From Nymphaea colorata (lineage: Eukaryota > Streptophyta > Magnoliopsida > Nymphaeales > Nymphaeaceae), in contig NC_045139.1 of the NCBI RefSeq assembly GCF_008831285.2, positions 18,272,354 to 18,336,353 on the forward strand: DNA of 64,000 bases. The letters are read 5' to 3'. Below are positions 51,120 through 62,728 of this stretch, one piece after another (the stretch's first letter is position 1; each line of letters opens with the position of its first letter). The notes under the pieces are model-generated. The model ran no database searches, was not told where the DNA came from, and worked only from the letters and a program-made list of their open reading frames with translations. The translations under genes were made by a program, and so were the position numbers.

Positions 51120-52856
51120 AAGCATAATATGATATTGGGACGTGCGGCAAGCTCGATAAGCACAATGCTTTTATAAGATGGGGAAATCAATACGATTTGA
51201 AGATGAATTATTTTATGTTGAATCATTGTCTTCTTGTTGGGATGTATAAGTTCTTAAGGGGAAGTCGATTATTTGAAGACTTCTCAAGTTCAGAGAGGTG
51301 GAGAAATTCGTAATTAAGCAAGTTTCGTGTTTGTGTTCTTGAAAGTACTTAACCAAAGTTAATTTACTTAAAAGTCCTTGGTGGCATGGGGTTTGCTTTC
51401 TTTTTGTACTATTGTTCTTGTATAATTGTGGAATCCATGACATAATTGAAGGTTCACATGGCGCTACTTGAAAGCAAACTTGTCTGCTTCCCAAAGTTTC
51501 TCATGAGTGTGACTTGTGCCAACCAAACGCGCATCTAACAAATTCAAAATCAGCCGAAGAAAAATCCATGTCAAGACAAATTTCCAGTACAAAGGTTCCA
51601 CTATCCATGTCGGCAAGCAACTTCTTTGGGTGTGAATCAAGGAACTAAGAACCAGGATGAGCGTCAAGCACTACTCGAGCCGCATTATTTACAAAGAGAA
51701 AAAAAAAGACTCAATCATTTCCAAAGATTAATCTCCATGAGATGGGAAAAGAACTTAAACATTAATGACAAGAATAATGCAGTCACCAACCAGCATTAGC
51801 CCACTCTTGCGCCACAGTTTAGGCCCTTGGTTCGACGGATCTCAATCCGCCACTAGTAGCTTCTGTACCAATCCAAAAAGCTAGGGATCATGATAGTCAA
51901 TCACTTGATAACACTTTTATAAGTTTCTCTATATTCCTCACAATCTTAAATACATAATTAAACTTTTGTGCATAACAACCTATTCTCCTTAAGGCACACT
52001 CAACTGCATGAGTGTTGAACCAATTCTATTATCACTATAACAACCTGACCTACTCATGCATCGAATTTGGGATCTTGGTTTGACAGATCCCAACCTGCCT
52101 TTAAGAAACTTTAGTTTTGATAAAAAAAAAAAAAAGAACTATGAATCATGACAACCAATCACTTGACGACCTCTTTTATAAGTTTATCAATATTCTTAAC
52201 ATTCTTAAATATGAAACTAGACGTTTGGGGTGATACAGAAAGGACACACCGACATTAGCACATATTGAAAAAGCACAAACCAATAGTGGTAACAAAGCGA
52301 ACCCAATTGATAAAAATGAGCCCACTATGGTCTTAGTGATGCATCTAATTATTATCATGATGACCCAATATTTGATCTATAATCTGAGATGACATGTATA
52401 AGCGAATCTAGACAAGCAAACCTATGTTTTGCCAAGCCGAAGACATTAATTGAACTATTGACCTCATATAGCTTAAATGTCTTAAAGCTGATTCCCTTAG
52501 CCAAACAAATGAAGCCTTTTGTAAACATTGAACTACTTAAATTACACATTGTTTGATGATGATTCGCGTGTTTGATGTGGGATTAATTTATATGATATAT
52601 TGAACTCATGCAAAGTCAAAATTTAGATTGCGGTAGATTGCTTGAGTACTATCCACATTTAGTTTAACTTGTAAAGGCTGAAGATAAGTTGCCAATGAAT
52701 TTACAAGAAGTTCAATTTTAAATTAAAATAAATTAGATATTTATTATTTTTCATTAAAAGGCACAATTGAAGAGTGTATTATTGGATAAGCCCATACAGT
52801 AGTTGTTTTAAAAGAAGAGAGCAAGTTGTGCCTCTACACGGTCTACTCCTCCAATC
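51120..52856. other. Intergenic with a diverged direct repeat
   Basis: 51,500-51,575 is the duplicated 3' flank (see 46,930). Two diverged direct copies of about 170 bp lie at 51,826-52,000 and 52,070-52,235 ('cttggtt(c/t)gac', 'aatcacttga', 'ttttataagttt'). No gene is supported. Confidence 0.5.
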
Positions 52857-52883
52857 AAGTCAACCCCTCTCAGGCAAGTCAAC
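52857..52883. promoter_or_regulatory. Two W-box cores before the 53,042 gene
   Basis: aagtcaac occurs at 52,857 and 52,876. A (TA)n tract at 52,901-52,919 follows and may act as a TATA region. Confidence 0.4.
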
Positions 52884-52989
52884 CCCTCCAAACTGAACCA
52901 TATATATATATATATATATCGCCTTCCATGTTCCCCTAGACAACTAAATTTGTGTCTACATTTGGGTATATACATATACATATATGCTT

Positions 52990-52996
52990 AGAGAGA

Positions 52997-53027
<31 letters not shown>

Positions 53028-53041
53028 CTAGAGAGAGAGAG
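52990..53041. repeat. (GA)n tract abutting a start codon
   Basis: About 52 bp of GA repeat with two interruptions, ending at the ATG of the 53,042 gene. GA repeats are known binding sites for plant BBR/BPC factors; whether that applies here is inference. Confidence 0.9.
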
Positions 53042-53596
53042 ATGGGATGTTCCCCACAAGGACAAGATGTAATATACCACTGGAGCCATGTCCATGCCCT
53101 CCAACTCATGGACTCCTTTTCCCCATCCCGACGTGCCCACTGTTGCGGACCCACCACGGACCCAGACCCAGACCGAGGGCTCTATGGCTGTATACCCTGC
53201 AACTTCTTCATTCACAAATCCTGCTCTAAGCTGCCTCCCTTCATCAGGCACCCATCCCACCAGCACCACTCCCTCACCCTCGTCCCTGTCTCCCCTTATC
53301 TTCGGGGCTTCGCATTCTGCGATGCCTGCCGGAAGCCACTGATCGGCAGCTTCTTCTACCACTGCACCCACTGCTCCTACGATCTCCACGCGGGCTGCGC
53401 CTTCATGTCTCCTAGCGTCACTCATGCAGCCTCTCACCCGCATGCGCTCTCTCTCAACTCCTCCTCTCATTATTCTGTTGGTAGTGTTTATAGTTGTGAC
53501 TTTTGCAAGAGTGATATTTCAAGGATGGCTTGGTTCTACCACTGCAAACCGTGCGACCTCCGGGTGCATGTTGACTGTATCCCCTACTTGGCCTAG
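53042..53596 (+). CDS. Compact DC1 domain protein, three modules (184 aa)
   Basis: Start set at ATG 53,042, since upstream codons are only GA repeat. Modules: about 13-61 (HWSHVHALQL, CC, CIPCNFFIHKSC), 73-119 (HSLTL, CDAC, CTHCSYDLHAGC) and 132-179 (HPHALSL, CDFC, CKPCDLRVHVDC). The protein stops five residues after the last Cys, so it is the minimal form of the family in this cluster, with no tail. All expected zinc ligands are present. Its upstream W-boxes and GA leader resemble those of the other members. Confidence 0.88.
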   Translation: MGCSPQGQDVIYHWSHVHALQLMDSFSPSRRAHCCGPTTDPDPDRGLYGCIPCNFFIHKSCSKLPPFIRHPSHQHHSLTLVPVSPYLRGFAFCDACRKPLIGSFFYHCTHCSYDLHAGCAFMSPSVTHAASHPHALSLNSSSHYSVGSVYSCDFCKSDISRMAWFYHCKPCDLRVHVDCIPYLA

Positions 53597-55724
53597 TCTG
53601 TTTGCCCAGTTCACCCACTTGGCTAGCTTACTTGGGGAGGCGAGGCTTGGGATGGTAAAGCCCTTCAAAGAGTGATGTTCTTTAAATGGTGGATGCGCTG
53701 CATTCTAGTTGATGGGTGTCTCGCTTCTGCTCAAATCGAGAAGAAAATGGGTGCATGCACTTCAGAGTGGAGATAATAACGGCCTCTCAAGCATTGTAAC
53801 AAAGCTTGTAACTTCTTCAATCTACTTCCATGTGATTCAATAATCTCATAAAAGAAGACCACACAGTAAACAACCTTTTTGTTATCCATCTGTTCAAATA
53901 ATTTTAGTTCTTGTTTTGTGAATGGAGTGAAAGCAGTTTGTTGGCTATACTAAATTGTAACAAAGCTTGTAACTTGTTTGTTGTCACAGACTCACAGTCG
54001 CTCCAATGATTGAACTGATTGGACCAAGTATGAGAGTGAATTGTGTGCACCAGGGTGGTGCAGGGACAGATATACAATGGGAAAAAATGAAGGGGAGAGT
54101 TGGTGTATTTTGGTGATTTTTAAAAAGTAAATGTCTTTTTTTTTCTTTTTCTTTTTTACTTTTAATTTTTACTGATCAGGGTATTATGGTCATTGTACCT
54201 CCCAGTGCATAATGTTTTGTGCACTTGGCAGTGGATATAACGAGCTTCAACCATGCACACTTCATTCTTAATGTTCAGTTGGCTTCGCCAAACTATACAT
54301 CAAACACATAAGGGAGACTTAGATGACCAAAATGTCATTTTTGCCTCTAAAACGCTATTTTGGAAGTGTTTGAGTGGTAACAAAATTAGGCTTGATCTTA
54401 AAGAATGGGAAAATACAATGCAAGAAAAGGTGCTTTCATTGGGGTCGGACAAAGATCTTAAAGATTTCCCCAATTTTTTCTGCCGACCGTTTGCGTTATT
54501 GGGTATATGTAAATGAGAGGAAGTTTGGGGTAGTAAATGAGGAGGGTATTTTAGTAATTTGTCAAAAAATGTCCTTCACTATCTTTATTCTTTAGGCTTT
54601 TTTCCATTTTCAATTTTAGGTTTACAATCCTTTTTTTTTTATTTATTGTGAACTAAGGGTGTTTTAGTCATTAATTATACTGATACACAAAAAAAATCAT
54701 GTAGTAGCATGGCGCGTTAGTATATAAATAAGTAGGGGTACCGACTTCACTCCAACAAGGCTTGACTTGGGCTCTCACACGTATGTAGGGAAACAAATTC
54801 ACATGTACCCAGCATTCAACTGATCAATGTTAAAGGATTAAAAGATGAAAATGGCTCTAAATAAAAAAAAAATGGAAACGAAATAGAAACCCCTCCTCCA
54901 TAAGGACAAGGTTGGAAAGTAAAAAAAACTCCTTTTTCCACAAAAAGGTTTTGGAAATCATGTTTTATCAAATTAAACTGAGTTTTTCTCAAACCTAAAC
55001 ACTAAAAAAAAGGCAGCATGTTTTGAAGTGCCATCCAAAACATGCGGTTATAATGAAATAAAATTTTAATCCATTCATGCGGTTATAATGGTGTAGTAAA
55101 TTAAGATATAAAATATCAAAACTCGTATTGTTTTCCAACCAAACAGCGACTAGAAAGTTAGGAACATATGTTTTAATATACTTGCAAATTCGAACTGCGA
55201 ACTGATTAGGACTTAATTATATTAGGCTGCTGGTTGCTTAAAAACGAACAGAATCTTCAAACAAGGAACAGAGCACTTTCACCCCTATTGCCAATGACTC
55301 AGTTGTATTACTTTTAGTTTTGTAAGTCTGATTTGACACACCCTGTAATGCACTAAGCTATTTTCCCTTCTCTCTGCTCGAAACTTTTTGATTATTTCCA
55401 CTAGGCATAGACTGCTGTCTAAGAGGCCATTCATTCTACAATAGAAACGATAACAAACATTTCTATGAATATACCCAAAAAACATTATGGTAGGTTCATT
55501 GCACACTATGTCACAGTCTTTCATGAATCCATCATATTTTTTTTGAAATGGTTAATTTATCAGTTTGTTACTGTTCTCATTGTCAAATGATCTGTTGACA
55601 ACAAAAACATCAATATAGTTTTTCATGAATCTGTGGGTAGATTCATAGAACATTGTACTTTAACATTCCATAAACATGCACTAATGTTTTTAAATAAATT
55701 TACGGAACAATGTGTTAGTGTTCC

Positions 55725-55756
<32 letters not shown>

Positions 55757-57340
55757 CAAACATATCAAAGTATTAACATAAAAATGAACATACTTTTTTG
55801 TAGCATTGTCTTATCTTCTAAAGGTTATCACGATTCTGACCGTATGCTATACAATATATGATGCGATTTTATAATAAGCACAACCTTGGCGTATTCTATT
55901 AAATATGGTTTCGTTTGTTGAACTGTTACGTCCTCATTTTCTTGGACATGATTATCTTTCATGTCCACATTGCGATTTCATTGTCATTTTTTAGCTTCCT
56001 TTGGGGAGGCCATGAATGTTATTAGGTGTCTCTCTCTTTTCCAACAGTTAAAAAACTGAAAAGAAATCTCTCTCTCTCTCTCCAGAGAGAGAGAGAGAGA
56101 TTTTTGTTTTCAGTTTTTTAATCGTTGGTGGTTAGAGGAGGATCATCTAATATAGAATGGAAAGGACATCCGTCGCTTATTGCTGCCACTGTAGCTTTGA
56201 ATATTTCATTGACAACAAATAATCCAAAACACCAACTTAACAAGGTCTCGTGCTAAATTGTTTAGTTCAGTAAATTGGAAGGGTCCATCTAAAACTGACA
56301 ACTAATGTTAAATTAATCTGTTCAGCGTCGCTGCTGTTGAGAAGGACAAGGAGATCTCAAACACATAAGAGAGACCACAACAAAGTATGGAATTAATGAC
56401 AGGGCACAGAAGCTCTTAATATCACCTTTTCAAATACTCAACAAATGTTTCATAATTAATCGATATGTAAATAATGAAATAAGAAATTTTACTTTCCTGT
56501 GGGCAATTTGCCCACACGAGCTTCCACGAACTTCTCCCTAATTTTAACCATCACTCAAACATGCTTTAAAAAGACGCAATGCCATTATAGGGTGTCAACC
56601 AACTGTATTATTAATTTTTGTTGACTGGTTGTGCTTTGGGAGTGGAGATAGGCTCCATCCCATTTATTATTCCCAGCAAAATTATATTTATTTACAAAAA
56701 TGCAAAGCATCAAGGAGGCTGCAAGTAGATTGGCCAACTTGCAAGTTGAAAGGCTGCAAGTCCTCAATCCAGTTCAGTTTGTTCACCTCAAACTAGAAAC
56801 AAGGTTTAGTTCAATTTGCATGAATTTTAATTAATTAAAAGAGATAAAAACGATTTGAAATAAATTTCTTCTTAATTTAAGCACTGATATGCAATATTTC
56901 AAACAACGAGCTTTACAACTAATTATATCAAAAGGCGGAAGAGGATATTCATATTCTAAACAGCAAAAAGCATAAAAGCCGAAATTTGTACAAACAACAT
57001 GACCCACCTTGGAAAACCGAAGCAAGAAAGGAAAGGATTCGAACCATCAATTTGAAGATGGACGGTCAGAAAGACTCTACCTTTCTCTTCGCTGTATGCC
57101 AGTCACGTGACCACGATGGCAGAGAAGCGTTCGACGTCGTGGTCGGTGGGTCCCACTGGAAGGGAAATGGCGGACGAAAAGGAAAGGGGTTTCGAAATCG
57201 TCTTTCGTACGGAGGCAACGGTTAGTAGCCGGTTATCAGGTTAATGGGCGCGCGAAATCGGACCAACGAAGCCCCTGGCTGACCCGAAACTTGGCCGCGC
57301 TTTCTCTCGCTCTCTTTCCCTCCTCCGTCTTCCTTCTCCT
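53597..57340. other. Intergenic, no gene seen
   Basis: AT-rich. Contains a (TA)n run at 55,724-55,752 and the hairpin described at 56,041. From about 57,040 the GC content rises toward the next gene; this is probably its promoter and first 5'UTR exon (CT-rich at 57,300-57,340). Confidence 0.5.
56041..56128. repeat. Near-perfect 88-bp inverted repeat (hairpin)
   Basis: The arms of about 40 bases run from ccaac(a)gttaaaaaactgaaaa through (tc)n and back through (ga)n to cagttttttaatcgttgg, with a spacer of only a few bases. I count about three mismatches and a short length difference. It is a fold-back or small MITE-like element; no target duplication was recognised. Confidence 0.8.
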
Positions 57341-57872
57341 GTAAGCATGTCGCCGTTCTGCTAATCTCTTGCGTCCCGTTTTTTTCTTCGGTTGTTTTGA
57401 TTGTTCGTCCATCGTCATGGGTTTACCGATCGTTCTGGATTAGGTGTGGCTGCTTCCTTCCATCGACTCTGTTTCAATCAATTCCCTCCTTTCTTGGGTC
57501 ATTTGGATGTCACTTTCGTTTCTGTACCTTTTGGTTTTGGCGCTAGGGTTTTCGTTTTTGGTTGGACATTTTAGGTGAGATTTTGGCTTGTTTCGAGAAC
57601 GTTGATCTAGTTTTTATGTTTCATGGTCCCCTTTTCTGGGTTATCGTTTCTCTGTTTAGTTTCTTTATTGATCTCATTGACGTCGACGTTTCTTGTTTTG
57701 GCGCTTAGTGGTTGTCTTGTCGATCAGGGTTTTGGTCCTTTACTTCATTTTCTGGACGTTGATTTGGAGCCCGATACTTGTAGTTCGTTTGAATTTCTCT
57801 TTCTTCTTTTTGCGTTCGGCGGATTGTTGATTGCTTACTTGGCTATTGGTCGTTCTATGTATCTTGGTGCAG
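57341..57872 (+). other. Intron in the 5'UTR of the callose synthase gene
   Basis: Donor gtaagc at 57,341 after a CT-rich leader and acceptor ttggtgcag ending at 57,872, 35 bases before the start codon. The T-rich, GC-poor composition fits an intron. Long leader introns often raise expression of plant housekeeping genes. Confidence 0.6.
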
Positions 57873-57907
57873 TGACAGAGAGGAGTTTAATGTTTTGAGC
57901 GGGCAAG

Positions 57908-60590
57908 ATGTCGAGAGTGGAGACCAATTGGGAGAGGCTGGTGGAGGCGGTCCTGAGTAGGGAACGCCGGGGTGGGGCTGATGCGTTCGGTCAAGCTGTT
58001 AGCGGCATTGCGGGAAACGTCCCCTCCTCTCTTGCGAGGAGCGCAGATATTGATGCGATACTCAGAGCAGCTGACGAAGTACAAGAAGATGATCCCAACG
58101 TCGCTCGGATTTGTGAGTTCTTTCAAGCTTACGGCTTGAAATTTTCTGGGTTTGCTGATGCGGTAGCGTGATTGTGTTTTACTTTCAGTTGCTTCATGGG
58201 CTCGTGTTCCTGTGAAGTTTAGGTGTCATTTGACCTGAAAATGAAGTTTGCCATTTTGGTATACCCGGTTTCCAGTTCCTTCGATGATGATGACCTTTGA
58301 TTCATTTAATAACAGATGCTCTTCTCCGATGCATTGACGAAGTTCGGTATTCTTTCGAAATGAAATATTTCTGTTGTAGAAACCATGCCCAACCTAGAAG
58401 CAAGTACCACACGTGTTTCTTTGTCTTCAATTCTGCGATAGATGTCCTTTTCAATGCTTAGTTAGCTGGATTTCCGTGAAAATTCTGATCATAACAAACC
58501 CATATGGAGTGTCATGATCTCCAGGCCCTTATTTTGGGGTCTCCCAAGACTGGATTTGAGTCGCATAGTGTGTACAAATAATTGGGTACAATAAAGAAAA
58601 TAAAACACCCTGATGTTAGTTTCCTGAAAATTATCAAGAGCCTGATTGTTTGGCGAATACTGCTTGAACATCTTCTAGAAGTTGAAAACACTGGCCTTAT
58701 TGAATTTATGCATCAAGTTTCTATTTTTAGTTTCAATAAGTGTGGGCAGTGAAGTTTATGCATCGTACTTTCTATATTTGTTTCTGATTACCAATGTACT
58801 TGAAAGAATAAAGTATTTATTAGGTAGGGGTTTTTCAATTATATTCTTCTTGACCAAAAACCTGGGTTCTCTAATGGTTCATTGGACAGTAACTATTTGC
58901 ATGAAGCTAGCATGATTTGCGGATCCCTAATCTTGCACTAGAAGCTCTAGCCTGCTAGCAAGTGCTTAGTCACGGGCCTGTGAATGTGGACTTGTTGGCA
59001 TTACTTAATGGAAAAATTACAATCAAGAAAGATAAAGATATTGAGAGTTTTCTATTTGTCTATCTTTGTGGATAACTTTGAGCTGAATTTAGACATTCTT
59101 TCAGAAAAGAGTATTGTCTACAACTCATTGAAGATGGATCCCAAACACTAGGCTACTGTTCTCACCGATCCTTGAAAGTTTTGTTGAATGTGTCGTTACT
59201 GATAAGACAGTCCAGAGCTGCAGGCCAATCTGTGATGGTTTTTATAATTCAGATCCTTCAGATACCATAACTCCCTTGAAACTTTTCCTTTTCACTGTTT
59301 AGTTAGGTAAAGTTCCTTCTGATCACTAATGAAGAAGTTTGACATAATGAAAAGCCAAATTTTGGTATTTAGTTTCAGCAGAACTGTTTGAAATGATGTA
59401 AGCATGATGTATTCCATTATTGGTTCAATAGTTCCAAAAGGCTACTTTGTAGTCCCTCCACTCATAGTTGGCCTACCCAATGATTTGGCAAAAACTTGTT
59501 TGGGCTTGCACTTTTGACTTGATGAGTCAACTTAGACAACTTTAGCTGGATCAAGACTGACTTTTATGATTTTTTTAGTACGGTCAAGAGCATGTTGTGA
59601 GGAGAAGTTATCTTGGACAACTTCACCCGTGCTTGATGGCCTGATATGAATCATGTATACAACTTTCACCTGAGTGAAGAATGTTTCATAAATCAAACAC
59701 ACTCTTAATTCAAAGGAGATTCAGAGTTTAATGCCCTCCGAGTGTCTCTCTTGAAACTTGTCAAAGCTTGTCTAAATGTGTAAGTCCAACAACACAAATT
59801 AAGGAGAAAGAAACCTAACGGTCAATAAGGAAATACTTTATTCTTCACATGTTTGGGAGTTATTAGAATTTATAACTTGATGGTTCTGAATCAACCTCTC
59901 AGTAAAGACTGTTAAGCTCTTATTAGTAAATTCCAGAGTTGGTGTAAACAAATGAACCCAATTTGAACAGTTTGAATACACACTTGTAGCTTGGATGAGT
60001 TGATCAAGTTACACGGTCTTAGCCAGGTTTTGGTTGTAACCAGTTCAATCCAAAGCTATGAGTGGGTGGTTGCCTACTTGGACTGTGTTGCCAGGTCACT
60101 AGTTGGGATTCAGTGAGCTTTCCAATTTATGATGTCACTTAGTTCATTAGTCCCATTCACAATGAAATACCCCTTGGTGTTGGATGTATTGGGGGGAGTA
60201 GCTGAGGGCTATCGCTGCTCCATCGATGTGTGACTAAAAATGTTTGAGATGGTTTGCTTCTTGTAGGTGTTAAATTCACAAATTCTGACATGTTTGAAAA
60301 CCTAATATAGAAATAAGGATTGAGCAAGATTAGCTGCCTAGCATATGCCATGATGAAGAAAAACTGGTGAAGGAAAGTGAAAGTAGTCAAAGTAGTCAAT
60401 ATAGGCTAGGGACAGATAAACATTGTTGCATCTTAGAATAATTTAGACGAATATGAAACATCAACTTGAAAAAAAATAGCATTAGGAGGATGATGATGGT
60501 TAATTGAAACAAGTTATGAACAGAAATCAGTATGATGGATAACCTTTTCCTTATAGACTGGAGTTATAAGATACAGTGTTGTGAAGCTTC

Positions 60591-60637
<47 letters not shown>

Positions 60638-62728
60638 ATATTATATAATATGCATAGAATGATTCTATTTTTAGATAGTTTCTGTGATTGATTAGATGCA
60701 ATTCTTGTGTAGAACACCTGTAAAATGCATGGAGTTGAACCTTCATTGAAAGATGGGCATAAATGGGTGGAAAAGAAGAAAATATCATGCTGGATACAAA
60801 TGGAAATAAGAAGGAGAGGGCTGAAAGATAGTGTAGGAAGAGAGATGGAATTAGGATAACATGAAGATGTTTTTTGGAGTTTACTTCAATAATGTTATAC
60901 TCTAATATCACATTAACAGTGAAGGAAGAGATAGGGAATTAGGATAACATGAAGAAGGCTTTTGGGAGTTTACTTCAGTAATGATATACTCTAATGTCAC
61001 ATTAACAAGTATAACAGTATGCTGTGGAATGTGAACTGTGGTCAAGTAATATCCAAATTATGGACTTGGTGCTATGGGCAGGGTTGGTTGGGAGCAATAT
61101 ACTGTGCGGGTAACTTGATCTTATGTAATGAGATCCATATCCAGAAATAAAGGAGGCATGAAATAGCATCTTCTTCTCATAAGGTGCTGGGAATTGTGCA
61201 TTGCTTGATAGCATCCTGTTAGTACCGTTCTTGCTAACTCCGGTTTCGCACTCTCCCACAAGAGAGACAGACCCAACTTTGTCTTAATGACTCAAATTCT
61301 TCATTACCTTTTAGGGTTAACCCTCCTTACAATATATATGAGTGCTGTGGGCTGGGTCTATTCCATAACTGGACTGGCCACCCGACCCGATTACAAGCTA
61401 ACAGACTGCTGGGCCATAACTAAGGACTTGAAACACACAAGAGTCTGAAGACTGAAACTAAGAAATGCATGACAGGCTCCCCACACAAGCCTTATTGATA
61501 CTGTGCCCAACACATCCCTTGTTATTTCTCAATGACATTCTTTCAATGTGTCGATAAGATCTTATAAAGGCCTGAGACTCACTTTTTGTTTTGTTTTGTT
61601 TCTGTCTTATAGAATACATGTCACATGTCCAAATATGTTTTTGTAGTGTTTTTTATGTTTTTGGACATGGGAATAATTTATATAGTTTTGTAGAAAAAAT
61701 AAGCGTCCACTTGACTGGTCCTGTACAAGTGTTGATAGATATGTCCGAGCGTTTATTTTGCCAAGATCAGCCGTGTTGAGCATGTTAAACTTGTTGGGCA
61801 CTGACATTGGTACCATATTATCAATGGCCACACAACATAGTTTTTGTTTCTTCTAATTCATTGATTTGCATGCTAGTTTTTGTTTCTTCTAATTCATTGA
61901 TTTGTATGCAGAGTTGCTTGAATAAATCATGCAAAGAAGGCCTGTTAGGCTGTTAATGATAGGTTTTGTTTTGTAATGCAAGACTTTGTGGAATGTGAAC
62001 AAACCGGTAAAAAGGGTAGTGATAAACTTTTTTCTTAGCAATAGCTGCTTAGCTTGAGTATGTCCTTTTACACATTGAGAGAAGATAATTAACTCTGTGA
62101 ACTTTAATTCTCCTTTTACTCACATGGTGCCTGGTGTTTATCAAGGATAGGTCACCGTTTGGCTTCCGCTGTGTTGTCAAATATCTAACATATGGGTTGT
62201 GGAATTGTTATGCAGTATGTGAACATGCATATGCCTTGGCACAAAACTTGGATCCTGATAGTGAAGGAAGGGGTGTCTTGCAATTCAAAACTGGTCTGAT
62301 GTCAGTTATCAAGGTACACAAATGTTTATGACTTCAAGTCATTTAGTTAGACTAATGTATTTGAAGCTAATGTTGATGTCATCTTTTTTGACATATATTT
62401 TTTTAATTTGCTTGTAAATCTTTATCTCTTTTTCTTCACCTTTTTAGTAGCAAACTTTTATTTTTTTCTCTCTCCAATCATCCTTGAGATGAACTTTTCC
62501 AAAGCTCTGATGTGAGTTCTGTTTTCAAAATCAATTTACAGCTCCCCATTTTTATTTTTTCCAGCAAAAACTTGCCAAACGAGAAGCAGGAGTCATAGAT
62601 AGGACCCAGGACATTGCCCGTTTGCAGGAGTTTTACAAACTATACAGGGAAAAACACAAAATAGACGAGTTACAGGAGGAAGAATTGAGGTTGAGAGAAT
62701 CTGGTGCTTTCAGCGGCAACCTTGGCGA
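57908..62728 (+). CDS. CALS9: Callose synthase 9 (GSL10-type), first three coding exons, partial
   Basis: Exons 57,908-58,112, 62,216-62,313 and 62,565-62,728 join in phase to 155 complete codons; the gene continues beyond the window. The protein starts MSRVETNWERLVEAVL and continues with VPSSLARSADIDAILRAADEVQ, DDPNVARI-LCEHAYALAQNLDP, GRGVLQFKTGLMSVI-KQKLAKRE and LQEFYKLYREKH. From memory of the family this matches the N-terminus of Arabidopsis CALS9/GSL10 better than CALS10/GSL8. It is the Vta1-like N-terminal domain, which precedes the FKS1 and glucan synthase domains. The enzyme makes beta-1,3-glucan at the plasma membrane, and GSL10 is needed for pollen development. Intron 1 is 4.1 kb. 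ORFs within the introns are not coding. Confidence 0.9.
60595..60625. repeat. (TA)n microsatellite in callose synthase intron 1
   Basis: 31 bp of TA repeat followed by (tatg)n. A tandem duplication of about 80 bp ('gggaattaggataacatgaa' type) is visible nearby at 60,847-60,915 and 60,933-61,005. Confidence 0.85.

Noticed and set aside
54253-54516. 87-codon ORF in the 53.6-57.3 kb spacer
   Set aside because: AT-rich, no domain, no support from neighbours.
56986-57225. 79-codon ORF upstream of callose synthase
   Set aside because: Lies in the presumed promoter, with no homologue recognised and no splice context.
57908-62728. CALS10/GSL8 as identity of the callose synthase
   Set aside because: The start MSRVETNWERLV and the LQEFYKLYREKH segment agree better with CALS9/GSL10 as I recall them; a database search would settle it.
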